Assembly (NCBI RefSeq): GCF_009857595.1
Contig: NZ_WWCU01000002.1
Span: forward strand, 186,001 to 250,000
DNA: 64,000 nt
DNA from: Pseudoduganella aquatica
Lineage (GTDB): Bacteria > Pseudomonadota > Gammaproteobacteria > Burkholderiales > Burkholderiaceae_D
Direction: 5' to 3'
Translations under genes and position numbers: made by a program
The notes under the pieces: generated by a model
Seen by the model: the letters and a program-made list of their open reading frames with translations, nothing else
The model's database searches: none
Told to the model about the DNA's origin: nothing
Shown: positions 17,465 through 26,519 of the stretch, piece after piece
Layout of the letters: every line of letters starts with the position of its first letter
Position numbering within the stretch: position 1 is the stretch's first letter

Positions 17465-18424
17465 ATGGACGCAGCCCTGGCATCACCCTGGCATGCTGGC
17501 GAAGTGGCCATGCAGCGCACGGTCGGCATGGCGGAACGCATGGACGAGCTGGGGCGCAAAGTGATACGCGGCTTTATGCCCGAGCAGCACCGCGCCTTCT
17601 TTGCGCAGCTGCCGTTTGTGGTGCTGGGCGCGGTGGACGCGGCCGGCGACGCCTGGGCCACGCTGCGCGCTGGCCGTCCGGGCTTTCTCCATTCGCCCGA
17701 TCCGCAGCGCCTGCGGGCGGCGCTGCCGCGCGAGCCGCAGGACCCGGCGGAGGCCGGGATGGAACATGGCGATGCGGTCGGCATGCTGGGCATAGAACTG
17801 CACACGCGCCGCCGCAACCGCATGAACGGCGTGCTGCGCCGCAGCGGCGAGGACGGTTTCGAGGTCGAGGTGCGGCAGTCCTTTGGCAACTGCCCGCAAT
17901 ACATCCAGCTGCGCGATTACGCTTTTGTGGAAGAGCCGCAGGCCGTGCCGGTGGAACTGGAGGCGCTGGACGGCGAGGCGCGCGCGCTGATAGGCGCGGC
18001 TGATTCCTTTTACGTCGCCACCTATGCCGAGGTGGTTGCCGGCGGGCGGCAAGTGGACGTGTCGCACCGTGGCGGCAAGCCCGGTTTCGTGCGGATCGAC
18101 GCGGACGGCACGCTGACCATCCCCGACTTTCAAGGCAATATGTTCTTCAACACGCTGGGCAATATTGCGCTCAACGGCAGGGCGGGGCTGGTGTTCGTGG
18201 ACTTCGCCAGCGGCGGCGTGCTGCAGATGAGCGGCACGGCCGAGCTGCTGAGCGGCGCCGAAGCGGCGGCCGATCTGGCGGCTTTCGACGGCGCCGAGCG
18301 GCTGTGGCGTTTTGCTCCGCAGCGCATCATTCGGCGCGCGCATGCGCTGCCGTTGCGCTGGTTTGCCCAGGACAACGGCGCCTCGCCGGCGGCGCTGCGC
18401 ACCGGAGCCTGGCCTGCGGCGTAG
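17465..18424 (+). CDS. PPOX-family flavin-nucleotide-binding protein
   Basis: 319 aa. A tandem split-barrel arrangement: first barrel around residues 45-120 (LPFVVLGAVDAAGDAWATL, GMLGIELHTRRRNRMNG), second from about 175 on (AADSFYVATYAE, VDVSHRGGKPGFVRI, FQGNMFFNTLGNI). The SHRGGKPGF string and the NxxFNTLGN string are typical of the larger flavin-nucleotide-binding PPOX proteins, often fused or linked to FAD/ferredoxin modules. Ribosome site AAGGAG precedes ATG 17465. Substrate unknown. Confidence 0.8.
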   Translation: MDAALASPWHAGEVAMQRTVGMAERMDELGRKVIRGFMPEQHRAFFAQLPFVVLGAVDAAGDAWATLRAGRPGFLHSPDPQRLRAALPREPQDPAEAGMEHGDAVGMLGIELHTRRRNRMNGVLRRSGEDGFEVEVRQSFGNCPQYIQLRDYAFVEEPQAVPVELEALDGEARALIGAADSFYVATYAEVVAGGRQVDVSHRGGKPGFVRIDADGTLTIPDFQGNMFFNTLGNIALNGRAGLVFVDFASGGVLQMSGTAELLSGAEAAADLAAFDGAERLWRFAPQRIIRRAHALPLRWFAQDNGASPAALRTGAWPAA

Positions 18425-18512
18425 CACGTGATTCCTGTGTGCGTCTTGTGCGCGTCGTGCGCGGAAGGCTTGGGCTAGAATCGGGAGAACCCGGCTACAT
18501 TAGCGCCCCCCG

Positions 18513-21500
18513 ATGCACACCGACCACCATCTGACTGACCCAGCGCCGCCCGTCAACGATGAGCGGCTGGCTGGTTTCGGCACCCTGTTCGGCGCCAGTC
18601 CGCACATGGCGGTGCTGGTGGATGTTCAAGGCCGCATCCTGGCCTTGAACCGCTGCGCCACCTTGCATGCGATGGACGCGCGGCCCGGCATGCCGGCCGC
18701 TCTGCTGTACGCCCCCTGGGCCGGCAGCATCGTGCGCAGCGAAGGGCTGCCCACGGCGCGCGCCATGGGCTACTGGCGCGGCGAAATGGAGCTGGCGGAG
18801 AAGGACGGCGAAGCCAAGCCGGTATCTCTGCTGATCGAGTACCAGCCGGCCGATGCGGAAGGCGAAGCGACCTACCTGCTGCTCAACTACGAACTCGGCG
18901 AGTTCGATTCCTATGGATCCCGGCTGCGCTTCAAGCGCCTGTTCGAAGCCCACCCGCATCCCATGTGGGCGTACGACCTGGTGACGCTGCGCTTCCTGGT
19001 GGTGAACGCCGCCGCCGTCGACCACTACGGCTACACCGAGGCGGAATTCCTGGACATGACCATCAAGGACATCCGCCCCGAGCGCGAGCAGGAGCGGCTG
19101 GCCGCCGACCTGGCCGCCACGCCCGCCAAGGGCGCGCAGCGCGCCGGCTACTGGGTGCACCGCAAGAAGGACGGCTCGCTCATCACGGTGGACATTTCCT
19201 CGCACTCGCTCACGCTGGCGGGCCGCGCCGCGCGGCTGGTGTTTGCGCACGACGTGACGGCCAAGCTGCATATGGAAGAGGCGCTGCACGCGTCGCAGGA
19301 AATGCAGCAGCTGGTCATCAACCATATTCCGCACCAGATCTTCTGGAAGGACCTGGACTCGGTCTACCGCGGCGGCAACCAGTCCTTCGCCAACGCTGCG
19401 GGCGTGGGCGGGCCGGCCGGCATTGCCGGCAAGCGCGACAGCGATTTCCCCTGGGCGGCGAACGCCGCGCGCATCGTGGCGGACGACCGCGCCATCATCG
19501 ACACCGGCCAGCCCAATCTCAACCAGGAAGACCGCATGTTGTTCGCCGACGGCAGCATGCATTGGTTCCTCATCAACAAGCTGCCGCTGCACGACGCCCA
19601 GGGCCACATTATCGGCGTGCTGGGCACCATAGAAGACATCAGCCAGCGCAAGCAGGTGGAGCAGACGCTGGCGCTGCGCGGGCGGGCGCTGGACGCCAGC
19701 GTGAGCGCCATCGTGATCACCGCGCACAGCGCCGGCGGCAGCGAGATCGAGTACGCCAACAAGGCTTTCGGCCAGCTGACGGGCTATGCGCCCGAGACCC
19801 TGGCCGGCCAGCGCCTGGAGCCGCTGCTCGATTGCGACGACGGCGCGGAAGGGGCGCTGGAGGCGAATGCCGACGTCACCCGCCTGCTGCAATGCCGCCA
19901 CCGCGACGGCACGCTGTACTGGAGCCAGCTGCACGTGGCGCCGGTGCGCGGCGAGGGCGAAGTGAGCCACCATGTGTGCGTGCTGACCGATATGACGGCG
20001 GTGATGGATTACCAGGCGCAGCTCGAGCACCAGGCCAACCACGACGCGCTCACCGGGCTGCCGAACCGCCATCTGTTCAGCGACCGGCTGGAGCAGGCGC
20101 TGAGCTACGCGCGCCGCTATGGCCACGGGGTATGGGTGGTGTTTATCGACCTGGACAACTTCAAGCTGGTGAACGACAGCCTGGGCCACCAGGCCGGCGA
20201 CGAGCTGCTGCGCGTGGTGGCGGGGCGCTTGCGCGCCTGCGTGCGCGCCAGCGACACCGTGGCGCGGCTGGGCGGCGACGAGTTCATGCTGCTCCTGCTG
20301 GGCGGCAGCGAAGGAACCTTGCCGCACGCCCTGCTGCAGAGCGTACTGGAAAGCGTGGCCGCGCCGGTGCCGCTGGGCGAGGCCGAGGTGGCCATCAGCT
20401 GCAGCGTGGGTGTGAGCGCCTACCCGGCCGACGGCGACGACGGCCAGATGCTGCTGCGGCACGCCGACATCGCCATGTACCGGGCCAAGGAGACGGGGCG
20501 CAACCAGGCCCAGTACTACGAGCCGGCCATGCAGGCGCGCGTGGCCGAGCGGGCCGCCATCGAAACGGAGCTGCGCTACGCGCTGCCGCGCCAGGAACTG
20601 CGGCTGTACTACCAGCCCAAGGTGAGCGTGGAGACGGGAGAACTGAGCGGCATGGAGGCGCTGCTGCGCTGGCCGCATCCGCGCATGGGCATGGTGTCGC
20701 CGGACCGCTTCGTCGGCGTGGCCGAGGATACCGGGCAGATCGTCGAGATAGGGCGCTGGGTGATACGCACCGCCTGCGCGCAGGCGCGCGCCTGGCAGCA
20801 GGCCGGCCTGGCGCCGCTGCGGGTGGCGGTCAATGTGTCGGCGCGCCAGTTCCGCGATCCCGGCCTGGCCGACGACATCGTGGCCGCGCTGCGCGACACC
20901 GGGCTGGCGCCGCACTACCTGGAGCTGGAGCTGACCGAGAGCATGATGATGCACAGCATAGACGAGGTGCTGGCGACGGTGACGCGGCTCAAGGGGCTGG
21001 GCATCGCGCTGTCGATCGACGATTTCGGCACCGGCTATTCGAACCTGTCCTCGCTCAAGCTGCTGCCGCTGAGCCATCTGAAAATCGACCAGTCCTTCGT
21101 GCGCGACATGCTGGACCAGCCGAATGTGTCCGCCATTGTGCGCTCGGTCATTGCGCTGGGCCACAGCCTGGGTTTCCGCATTATCGCCGAGGGCGTGGAG
21201 ACCGAGGCGCAGCTGGCCTATCTGCGCGGCTGCGGCTGCGACGAGATCCAGGGCTACCACTTCAGCCGCCCGCTCGACAGCGACGCCTTTACCGCGCTGC
21301 TGGAAAGCGGACGGCGGCTGCAGCTGGCCGGCGCGGCCGATCCGGCCGAACGCACCTTGCTGCTGGTGGACGACGAAGCCCATGTGCTGGCCGCACTCAC
21401 GCGCACGCTGCGGCGCGACGGCTACACGATACTGACCGCGCCGTCCGCGCGCGCCGCGTTTGACCTGCTGGCCCTGCATCCGGTGCAGGTGGTGATCAGC

Positions 21501-21731
21501 GACCAGCGCATGGCGGAGATGGACGGCACGGAATTCCTGCGCCGCGTGAAGCTGTTGTATCCGGACACGGTGCGCATGATACTGTCCGGCCACGCGGAGC
21601 TGGAGATGGTCATCAGCGCCATCAACACCGGCGAGATCTACCGCTTCTTCACCAAGCCCTGGGACGACGAAAGCCTGCGCGCCTCGGTGCGCGAAGGCTT
21701 CCGCTACCAGGCGCTGATGCGCCAGCGTTAA
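18513..21731 (+). CDS. Multi-PAS GGDEF-EAL protein with C-terminal receiver domain
   Basis: 1072 aa, no membrane segment. Order: three to four PAS-like regions (about 20-120, 140-250, 255-380, 385-510; the DITERK-like joints VLGTIEDISQRKQVEQ and VCVLTDMTAVMDYQ are visible), a GGDEF domain (motif GGDEF at 587-591; LTGLPNRHLFSDRLEQ before it), an EAL domain (EAL at 715-717, DDFGTGYSNL, TESMMM), and a receiver domain from about residue 945 with acidic pair VDDE, phosphoacceptor near Asp997 (VVISDQRM) and Lys in FTKPW. The C-terminal receiver resembles those of RpfG-type proteins. It can in principle make and degrade c-di-GMP under several inputs. Downstream genes face it. Confidence 0.9.
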   Translation: MHTDHHLTDPAPPVNDERLAGFGTLFGASPHMAVLVDVQGRILALNRCATLHAMDARPGMPAALLYAPWAGSIVRSEGLPTARAMGYWRGEMELAEKDGEAKPVSLLIEYQPADAEGEATYLLLNYELGEFDSYGSRLRFKRLFEAHPHPMWAYDLVTLRFLVVNAAAVDHYGYTEAEFLDMTIKDIRPEREQERLAADLAATPAKGAQRAGYWVHRKKDGSLITVDISSHSLTLAGRAARLVFAHDVTAKLHMEEALHASQEMQQLVINHIPHQIFWKDLDSVYRGGNQSFANAAGVGGPAGIAGKRDSDFPWAANAARIVADDRAIIDTGQPNLNQEDRMLFADGSMHWFLINKLPLHDAQGHIIGVLGTIEDISQRKQVEQTLALRGRALDASVSAIVITAHSAGGSEIEYANKAFGQLTGYAPETLAGQRLEPLLDCDDGAEGALEANADVTRLLQCRHRDGTLYWSQLHVAPVRGEGEVSHHVCVLTDMTAVMDYQAQLEHQANHDALTGLPNRHLFSDRLEQALSYARRYGHGVWVVFIDLDNFKLVNDSLGHQAGDELLRVVAGRLRACVRASDTVARLGGDEFMLLLLGGSEGTLPHALLQSVLESVAAPVPLGEAEVAISCSVGVSAYPADGDDGQMLLRHADIAMYRAKETGRNQAQYYEPAMQARVAERAAIETELRYALPRQELRLYYQPKVSVETGELSGMEALLRWPHPRMGMVSPDRFVGVAEDTGQIVEIGRWVIRTACAQARAWQQAGLAPLRVAVNVSARQFRDPGLADDIVAALRDTGLAPHYLELELTESMMMHSIDEVLATVTRLKGLGIALSIDDFGTGYSNLSSLKLLPLSHLKIDQSFVRDMLDQPNVSAIVRSVIALGHSLGFRIIAEGVETEAQLAYLRGCGCDEIQGYHFSRPLDSDAFTALLESGRRLQLAGAADPAERTLLLVDDEAHVLAALTRTLRRDGYTILTAPSARAAFDLLALHPVQVVISDQRMAEMDGTEFLRRVKLLYPDTVRMILSGHAELEMVISAINTGEIYRFFTKPWDDESLRASVREGFRYQALMRQR

Positions 21732-21740
21732 AGGAGGTTT

Positions 21741-22142
21741 TCAGGCCGGCGGCACCAGCGCGCCGAAGGCGTCGAGCAGGATGCGGGCGCGGAAGGGCTT
21801 GACGATCACGCGGGTGACGGCGCGTTCGCGCAGCGCGGCCAGCAGTTCGCCGGTGCAGTTCTCCGCCAGCACCGCGATAGGCATATTGCGCTGGCTGGCC
21901 GAGTCGCCCTCGCGGATCTGGTCCAGCAGGCCCAGGTCGATGGCCTCGCCGCTGTTGACGGCGATGATGGCGCCGCAAAAGCTTTGCTGGCGCAGGATCT
22001 GCCGCGCCAGCGCCGCGCTGGCCGCCTCGTGGATGTCGGCCAGGCCCAGCGAGCGCGCAGTCAGCGCCACGGTCCGGCGCAGCATGGTCTCCGGCTCCAC
22101 CAGCAGCATGGGCGGCTGGCGCGCTTTGCTGTGCTCAGGCAT
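21741..22142 (-). CDS. Degenerate receiver-domain protein
   Basis: 133 aa, a stand-alone receiver fold: hydrophobic first strand PMLLVEPETM (Glu-Pro-Glu in place of the usual Asp-Asp pair), helix, then the strand that should end in the phosphorylated Asp reads GAIIAVNSGEA, with Val-Asn instead of Asp. The conserved Lys is kept in VIVKPF, and Ala-Glu stands at the Thr/Ser position. It is therefore probably not phosphorylated in the normal way and may act as a docking module. It overlaps the upstream GAF gene by eight bases and ends nine bases from the stop of the convergent PAS/GGDEF/EAL/REC gene. Confidence 0.7.
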   Translation of the reverse strand: MPEHSKARQPPMLLVEPETMLRRTVALTARSLGLADIHEAASAALARQILRQQSFCGAIIAVNSGEAIDLGLLDQIREGDSASQRNMPIAVLAENCTGELLAALRERAVTRVIVKPFRARILLDAFGALVPPA

Positions 22143-22638
22143 GGCTGGCCTCCTGTTGCGATTGCAGCTCCTGCATGACCAGGCCGCGCAGCGTGGAAAG
22201 GATGGCCATTTCCACGTCGTCCAGCTGGCGCGGTCTGGTGTCGATCAGGCATATCGTGCCGAGCGCGTAACCGTTCGGCAGCAGCAGCGGGGCGCCGGCG
22301 TAGAAGCGGATATGCGGCGGGCCGGTCACCAGCGGATTGTCGGCAAAGCGCGGGTCTTGCGCCGCGTCCCGCACCTCCATGATTTCGGCGCGCATGATGG
22401 CGTGGCCGCAGAACGAGATGTCGCGCCCCGTTTCGCAGGCATCCAGGCCCACGCAGGACTTGAACCATTGCCGGTCGCTGTCGAGCAGCGAGATCAGCGC
22501 AATGGGGACATCGAACTCCATGGCGGCAAATTCTACGATCTTGTCGAAACGTTCCTCGCGCGGCGTGTCGAGGATGAGCAGGGCGTACAGGGCGGCGATG
22601 CGCTCTGCCTCGTTGGGCGGAGTGGGGGCTGCGAGCAT
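22135..22638 (-). CDS. GAF-domain sensor protein
   Basis: 167 aa from ATG 22638 (a GTG at 22668 would add ten residues). The start PPNEAERIAALYALLILDTPREERFD and the body VPIALISLLDSDRQWFKS, SFCGHAI, RFYAGAPLL and GYALGTICLID are classic for GAF domains found at the head of diguanylate cyclases and kinases, here standing alone. It overlaps the degenerate receiver gene, so the two are likely co-translated and may form an input pair for the adjacent c-di-GMP protein. Ligand unknown. Confidence 0.82.
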   Translation of the reverse strand: MLAAPTPPNEAERIAALYALLILDTPREERFDKIVEFAAMEFDVPIALISLLDSDRQWFKSCVGLDACETGRDISFCGHAIMRAEIMEVRDAAQDPRFADNPLVTGPPHIRFYAGAPLLLPNGYALGTICLIDTRPRQLDDVEMAILSTLRGLVMQELQSQQEASHA

Positions 22639-22753
22639 GGCTGGTATCCATTCGGGCAATGCGCACACTCTACCACCATCGTTACAATTTAGTCACCCCG
22701 TTTGCGTTGGACTTCTGGCAATATTCCCGGGAGATTAATGATGGGGGCGGGGT

Positions 22754-25201
22754 ATGCGAAAAGCGGGACTGGGGCAGTGGATCAAGCGCGTGGCGCTCAC
22801 CTTGTTGCTGTTGCTGGCCATACTGGTACTGGCCCTGTGGTTCTTCCTGCGCGGCAGCCTGGCACAGCTTGACGGCCGCCGCACCGTGCCTACGCTGAGC
22901 GGCAGCGTGAACATCGCGCGCGACGGCCAGGGCATACCCACCATCAGCGGCGGCGACCGCAAGGACGTGGCCTACGCCACCGGTTTCGCCCATGCCCAGG
23001 ACCGCTACTTCCAGATGGATTTGCTGCGCCGCGTGGCGGCCGGCGAACTGGCCGAGCTGTTCGGGCCGCGCGCGCTGCCGGTGGACAAAGAGCACCGCTT
23101 GCACCGCTTCCGCGCGCGCGCCGAGGCGGTGCTGCAAGCCATGCCGGCCGGCGACCGCGAACTGCTGGCGCGCTACGCGGCGGGCGTGAACGACGGTGTG
23201 AACAGCCTGGGTACGCGGCCGTTTGAATACGCGCTGATACGCGTGAGCCCGCGCCCGTGGAGCGAGGCCGACTCGCTGCTGGTGATCTGGGCCATGTATT
23301 TCGATTTGCAAGGCGGCCAGGAGGCGCGCGAGCTGGCGCGCGGCTGGCTGAAGGAGCACGCCACGCCGGAACAGCTGGCGGTGCTGCTGCCCGAGTCCAC
23401 CCAGTGGGATGCGCCGCTGGACGCGGCCTCCGTGCCCGCGCCGGACGCGCCGTTCCCGGATCAGGCGCCCGCATGGTGGGGCAGGGCTACGGCCAAGGAA
23501 TCAGCCCGGATAGCCGGCCTGGCAGGGGCGGACGGCGGCGGCGCGGCCGAGCTGCGCGGCATGGTGGGCAGTAACAACTGGGCGGTGGCCGGGAGCCGCA
23601 GCCAGGACGGCGGCGCCATCGTGGCGGACGATATGCATTTGGGCCTGCAACTGCCGCACATCTGGTACCGCGCGGTGCTGATGGTGCCGGACGGCCACGG
23701 CGCCACGCGCCGCGTGGCGGGCGTGACGCTGCCCGGCGTGCCGCTGGTGGTGGCAGGTTCCAACGGCCACGTGGCCTGGGGCTTCACCAACAGCTATGGC
23801 GACTACGCCGACCTGGTGACGCTGGAGACGGACCCCGCGCAGCCGGGCAAGCTGCGTACTCCCGCCGGCTGGGAAAGCCCGGCGGTGCATGAGGAGATCA
23901 TCCTCGTCAAGGATGCCGCCGCCGAGAAATTCACCGTGCGCGAAACCTCGCTGGGGCCGGTGCGCGAAGTGGCGGGCCGCAGCTACGCCGTGCATTGGGT
24001 GGCGCACGCCAGGGAAGCGGTGAGCCTGGCCGCAGGCCGGCTGGAAATGGCCACCACGCTGGACGACGCGCTGGCCGTGGCCAAGCGCTCCGGCCTGCCG
24101 GCGCAGAACTTCGTGGCCGGCGACAGCAAGGGCAATATCGGCTGGACCATCGCCGGCCCGCTGCCGCGCCGCGCGCAGCCCGGCCTGGCGTCCACCTTCC
24201 CGCTGGCGGGCGAGACCCTGGCGGCAGGCTGGCAGGGGCTGCTGGCGCCGGAAGCCTATCCGGTGGTGCGCAATCCGGCCAGCGGCCAGCTGTCGACCGC
24301 CAACAGCCGTTTGCTGATGGGCGCGGACGCCGCCAAGCTGGGCGACGGCGGCTTCGACCTCGGCGCGCGCGCCCACCAGGTGCGCGACAGCGTGGCCGCG
24401 CTGGGCGCCAAGACGAATGAGAAGGGCGTGTACAGCGTGGCGCTGGACGACCGCGCGCTGTTCCTGGCCGGCTGGCGCGAACGCGCGCTGGCTGCCCTGG
24501 ACGAGCAGGCCGTGGCGGCGGGCGGCGCCAATAGCGCGCAGCGCGCGGCGGCGCGCGAGCTGCTGAGCAAGAACTGGAGCGGGCACGCCAGCGTGGACTC
24601 GGCGGGCTACCGCATTGCGCGCGGCTTCATGTGGTCGATGTATGAGCTGCTGTACGGCGGCGCCAGCGCGGAGATGGGCAAGCTGGCCGACAAGGCGGAC
24701 ATGGCGGCAGCCAGCGCGCGCTGGCCGGTGGTGGTGGCGCGCCTGCTGGACGAGCAGCCGGCCGGATGGCTGCCGCCGCAGTACGCCAGCTGGAAGGATC
24801 TGCAACTGGCCGCCATCGACCGCACCGTGGCCGCCATGACGAAGGAAGGCAAGCCGCTGGCCACGGCCACCTGGGGCGAGCGCAATACGCAGGACATCGC
24901 GCATCCCATCGCCTCGGCGGCGCCCGCGCTGCGGCGCTGGCTGTCCGCGCCGGGCGACCAGATGCCGGGCGACAGCCACATGCCGCGCGTGGCGGGCCGC
25001 AAGTTCGGCCAGTCAGAGCGCATGGTGGTCTCGCCGGGCAAGGAGGAGCAGGGCATCTTCAATATGCCGGGCGGGCAAAGCGGCCATCCGCTGTCGCCGT
25101 ACTTCCTGGCGGGCCACGCGGACTGGGTGAGCGGCAAGGCTACGCCTTTCCTGCCCGGCCCTGCACAGCATATGCTGACGTTCGTCAAGGTGGTGAACTA
25201 G
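22754..25201 (+). CDS. Penicillin acylase family N-terminal-nucleophile hydrolase
   Basis: 815 aa. One N-terminal membrane segment (about residues 9-33, signal anchor or signal peptide), then the alpha-chain region (DGRRTVPTLSG, FAHAQDRYFQMDLLRR, GELAELFG). The autocatalytic site is Gly-Ser273 in GSNNWAV; Ser273 becomes the N-terminal nucleophile of the beta chain after self-cleavage. Members hydrolyse beta-lactam side chains, acyl-homoserine lactones or other amides; acting on AHL is possible but cannot be decided. Located in the periplasm. Its TAG shares the CTAG tetramer with the stop of the convergent acyltransferase gene. Confidence 0.88.
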   Translation: MRKAGLGQWIKRVALTLLLLLAILVLALWFFLRGSLAQLDGRRTVPTLSGSVNIARDGQGIPTISGGDRKDVAYATGFAHAQDRYFQMDLLRRVAAGELAELFGPRALPVDKEHRLHRFRARAEAVLQAMPAGDRELLARYAAGVNDGVNSLGTRPFEYALIRVSPRPWSEADSLLVIWAMYFDLQGGQEARELARGWLKEHATPEQLAVLLPESTQWDAPLDAASVPAPDAPFPDQAPAWWGRATAKESARIAGLAGADGGGAAELRGMVGSNNWAVAGSRSQDGGAIVADDMHLGLQLPHIWYRAVLMVPDGHGATRRVAGVTLPGVPLVVAGSNGHVAWGFTNSYGDYADLVTLETDPAQPGKLRTPAGWESPAVHEEIILVKDAAAEKFTVRETSLGPVREVAGRSYAVHWVAHAREAVSLAAGRLEMATTLDDALAVAKRSGLPAQNFVAGDSKGNIGWTIAGPLPRRAQPGLASTFPLAGETLAAGWQGLLAPEAYPVVRNPASGQLSTANSRLLMGADAAKLGDGGFDLGARAHQVRDSVAALGAKTNEKGVYSVALDDRALFLAGWRERALAALDEQAVAAGGANSAQRAAARELLSKNWSGHASVDSAGYRIARGFMWSMYELLYGGASAEMGKLADKADMAAASARWPVVVARLLDEQPAGWLPPQYASWKDLQLAAIDRTVAAMTKEGKPLATATWGERNTQDIAHPIASAAPALRRWLSAPGDQMPGDSHMPRVAGRKFGQSERMVVSPGKEEQGIFNMPGGQSGHPLSPYFLAGHADWVSGKATPFLPGPAQHMLTFVKVVN

Positions 25202-26412
25202 GCCGCAACCGGCTGCGCCGATGCGGCGCGGCTGGTATCCGCGCCGGGCTGCTGCGTGCCATGGATGCCGAAGCAGGCCCGCAGCAGCGGCACCCTGCGC
25301 ACGGCCTCGAAGATGGCGAAGCTGAACGTGAGCGTGAGCAGCACCAGCAGCAAGCCTTCCTTGGCTGGCTGCATGCGGGCCGGCTGCATCAGGTGGGCGA
25401 ACACGATAATCAGCGTCTGGTGCACGATGTAGACCGGGAACACCGCCTGCGACAGGTAGCGGCGCTTGGCGCTGTCGAATTGCAGGTGGCGGTGGCCGAA
25501 GCCGAGTACCGCCAGCATGGCGCTCCACTGCACCAGGGCGTACACCACGCGCTGCGCCTGGATCAGCGGCATGATGTCGGCCGGGTTCATGTTCTCGGTC
25601 AGCGCGTAGTAGGCGATCAGCATGCTCCAGCAGCCCAGGGCCACGCCCAGCGACACAAAGCGCATACCCTCCATGCGCTGCCAGACGGCGCGCTCCTGCT
25701 GCATGCCGAGCAAGGCGCCCAGCAGGAACAGCGGCAGATACTGAGCGTGGTTGTACCAGTCCACCACCAGGTTGTGCGTGGACGGGTAGCTGCCGAACAG
25801 CGTCACGCGGGCCAGCGCCAGGGCGGCGACGGGCAGGGCGACCAGTTTCCATCCGGTGAGCGCCTTGCACAGCCGGTCCGACACAGCCTGCAAGCGCGGA
25901 CCGAAGGCTGCGGCCATGGCGCCCAGCAGCAGCGTGTACACCCACAAGTAGGTGACAAACCACAGGTGGTTCCAGGTCGGCAGGTCCAGGCAGGCGCCTT
26001 CCTTGCAGAAGCCGTGGTAGCGGGCCAGGTAGAGCTTCATGAAGTCCAGGTAGCTGCCGCTGTAGCCCAGCTTCTCGACCACCTCGCAGTAGGATTGCGG
26101 CGGCACTACCACCAGCATGCCGAAGACCAGCGGCAGCAGCAGGCGCGCGCTGCGCTGGCGCAGGAAGGCGGCGGTAGTGAGCTTTTTCATCAGGTAGGCC
26201 GCCGCCACGCCGGACACCAGGAACAGCAGGCCAAGGCGCCAAGGCGAGGACAGCATCATCAGCGGTTCGATGGCGTCGCTGGCGAAAGGGCTTTTAATGT
26301 GAAAGTCCCAGGTCACGTAGTACATGCCGGTGTGGTACAGGATCAGCAGGAAGAATGCGCAGATGCGTATCCAGTCGAGGAAATACAGTCGGCTTGGGTG
26401 GGTGTTCGGCAT
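25198..26412 (-). CDS. Acyltransferase-3 family integral membrane protein
   Basis: 404 aa from ATG 26412 (GGAG seven bases before it; a GTG four codons upstream is part of that ribosome site). About ten membrane segments. The opening RLYFLDWIRICAFFLLILYHTGMYY carries the Arg and the His of the acyltransferase-3 family, which moves acyl groups across or onto membrane-exposed substrates; the closest style is MdoC/OpgC-like glucan-modifying proteins. Substrate unknown. Convergent with the penicillin acylase gene. Confidence 0.8.
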   Translation of the reverse strand: MPNTHPSRLYFLDWIRICAFFLLILYHTGMYYVTWDFHIKSPFASDAIEPLMMLSSPWRLGLLFLVSGVAAAYLMKKLTTAAFLRQRSARLLLPLVFGMLVVVPPQSYCEVVEKLGYSGSYLDFMKLYLARYHGFCKEGACLDLPTWNHLWFVTYLWVYTLLLGAMAAAFGPRLQAVSDRLCKALTGWKLVALPVAALALARVTLFGSYPSTHNLVVDWYNHAQYLPLFLLGALLGMQQERAVWQRMEGMRFVSLGVALGCWSMLIAYYALTENMNPADIMPLIQAQRVVYALVQWSAMLAVLGFGHRHLQFDSAKRRYLSQAVFPVYIVHQTLIIVFAHLMQPARMQPAKEGLLLVLLTLTFSFAIFEAVRRVPLLRACFGIHGTQQPGADTSRAASAQPVAA

Positions 26413-26519
26413 GGCTGTCTCCACGTTGCGGGTTGCGATGAAGACAAGCTTATGGCCGTGCCGCGCGGCGGGCCAGCGAAATGGGGCGAGGCGGGGGCGG
26501 CCTGGGGCGAGCCGGGGGC

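Noticed and set aside
18495-21593. 1032-codon open frame antisense to the PAS/GGDEF/EAL/REC gene
   Set aside because: High-GC shadow: His/Gln/Arg/Ala-rich, no domain, lies fully opposite a gene with clear motifs.
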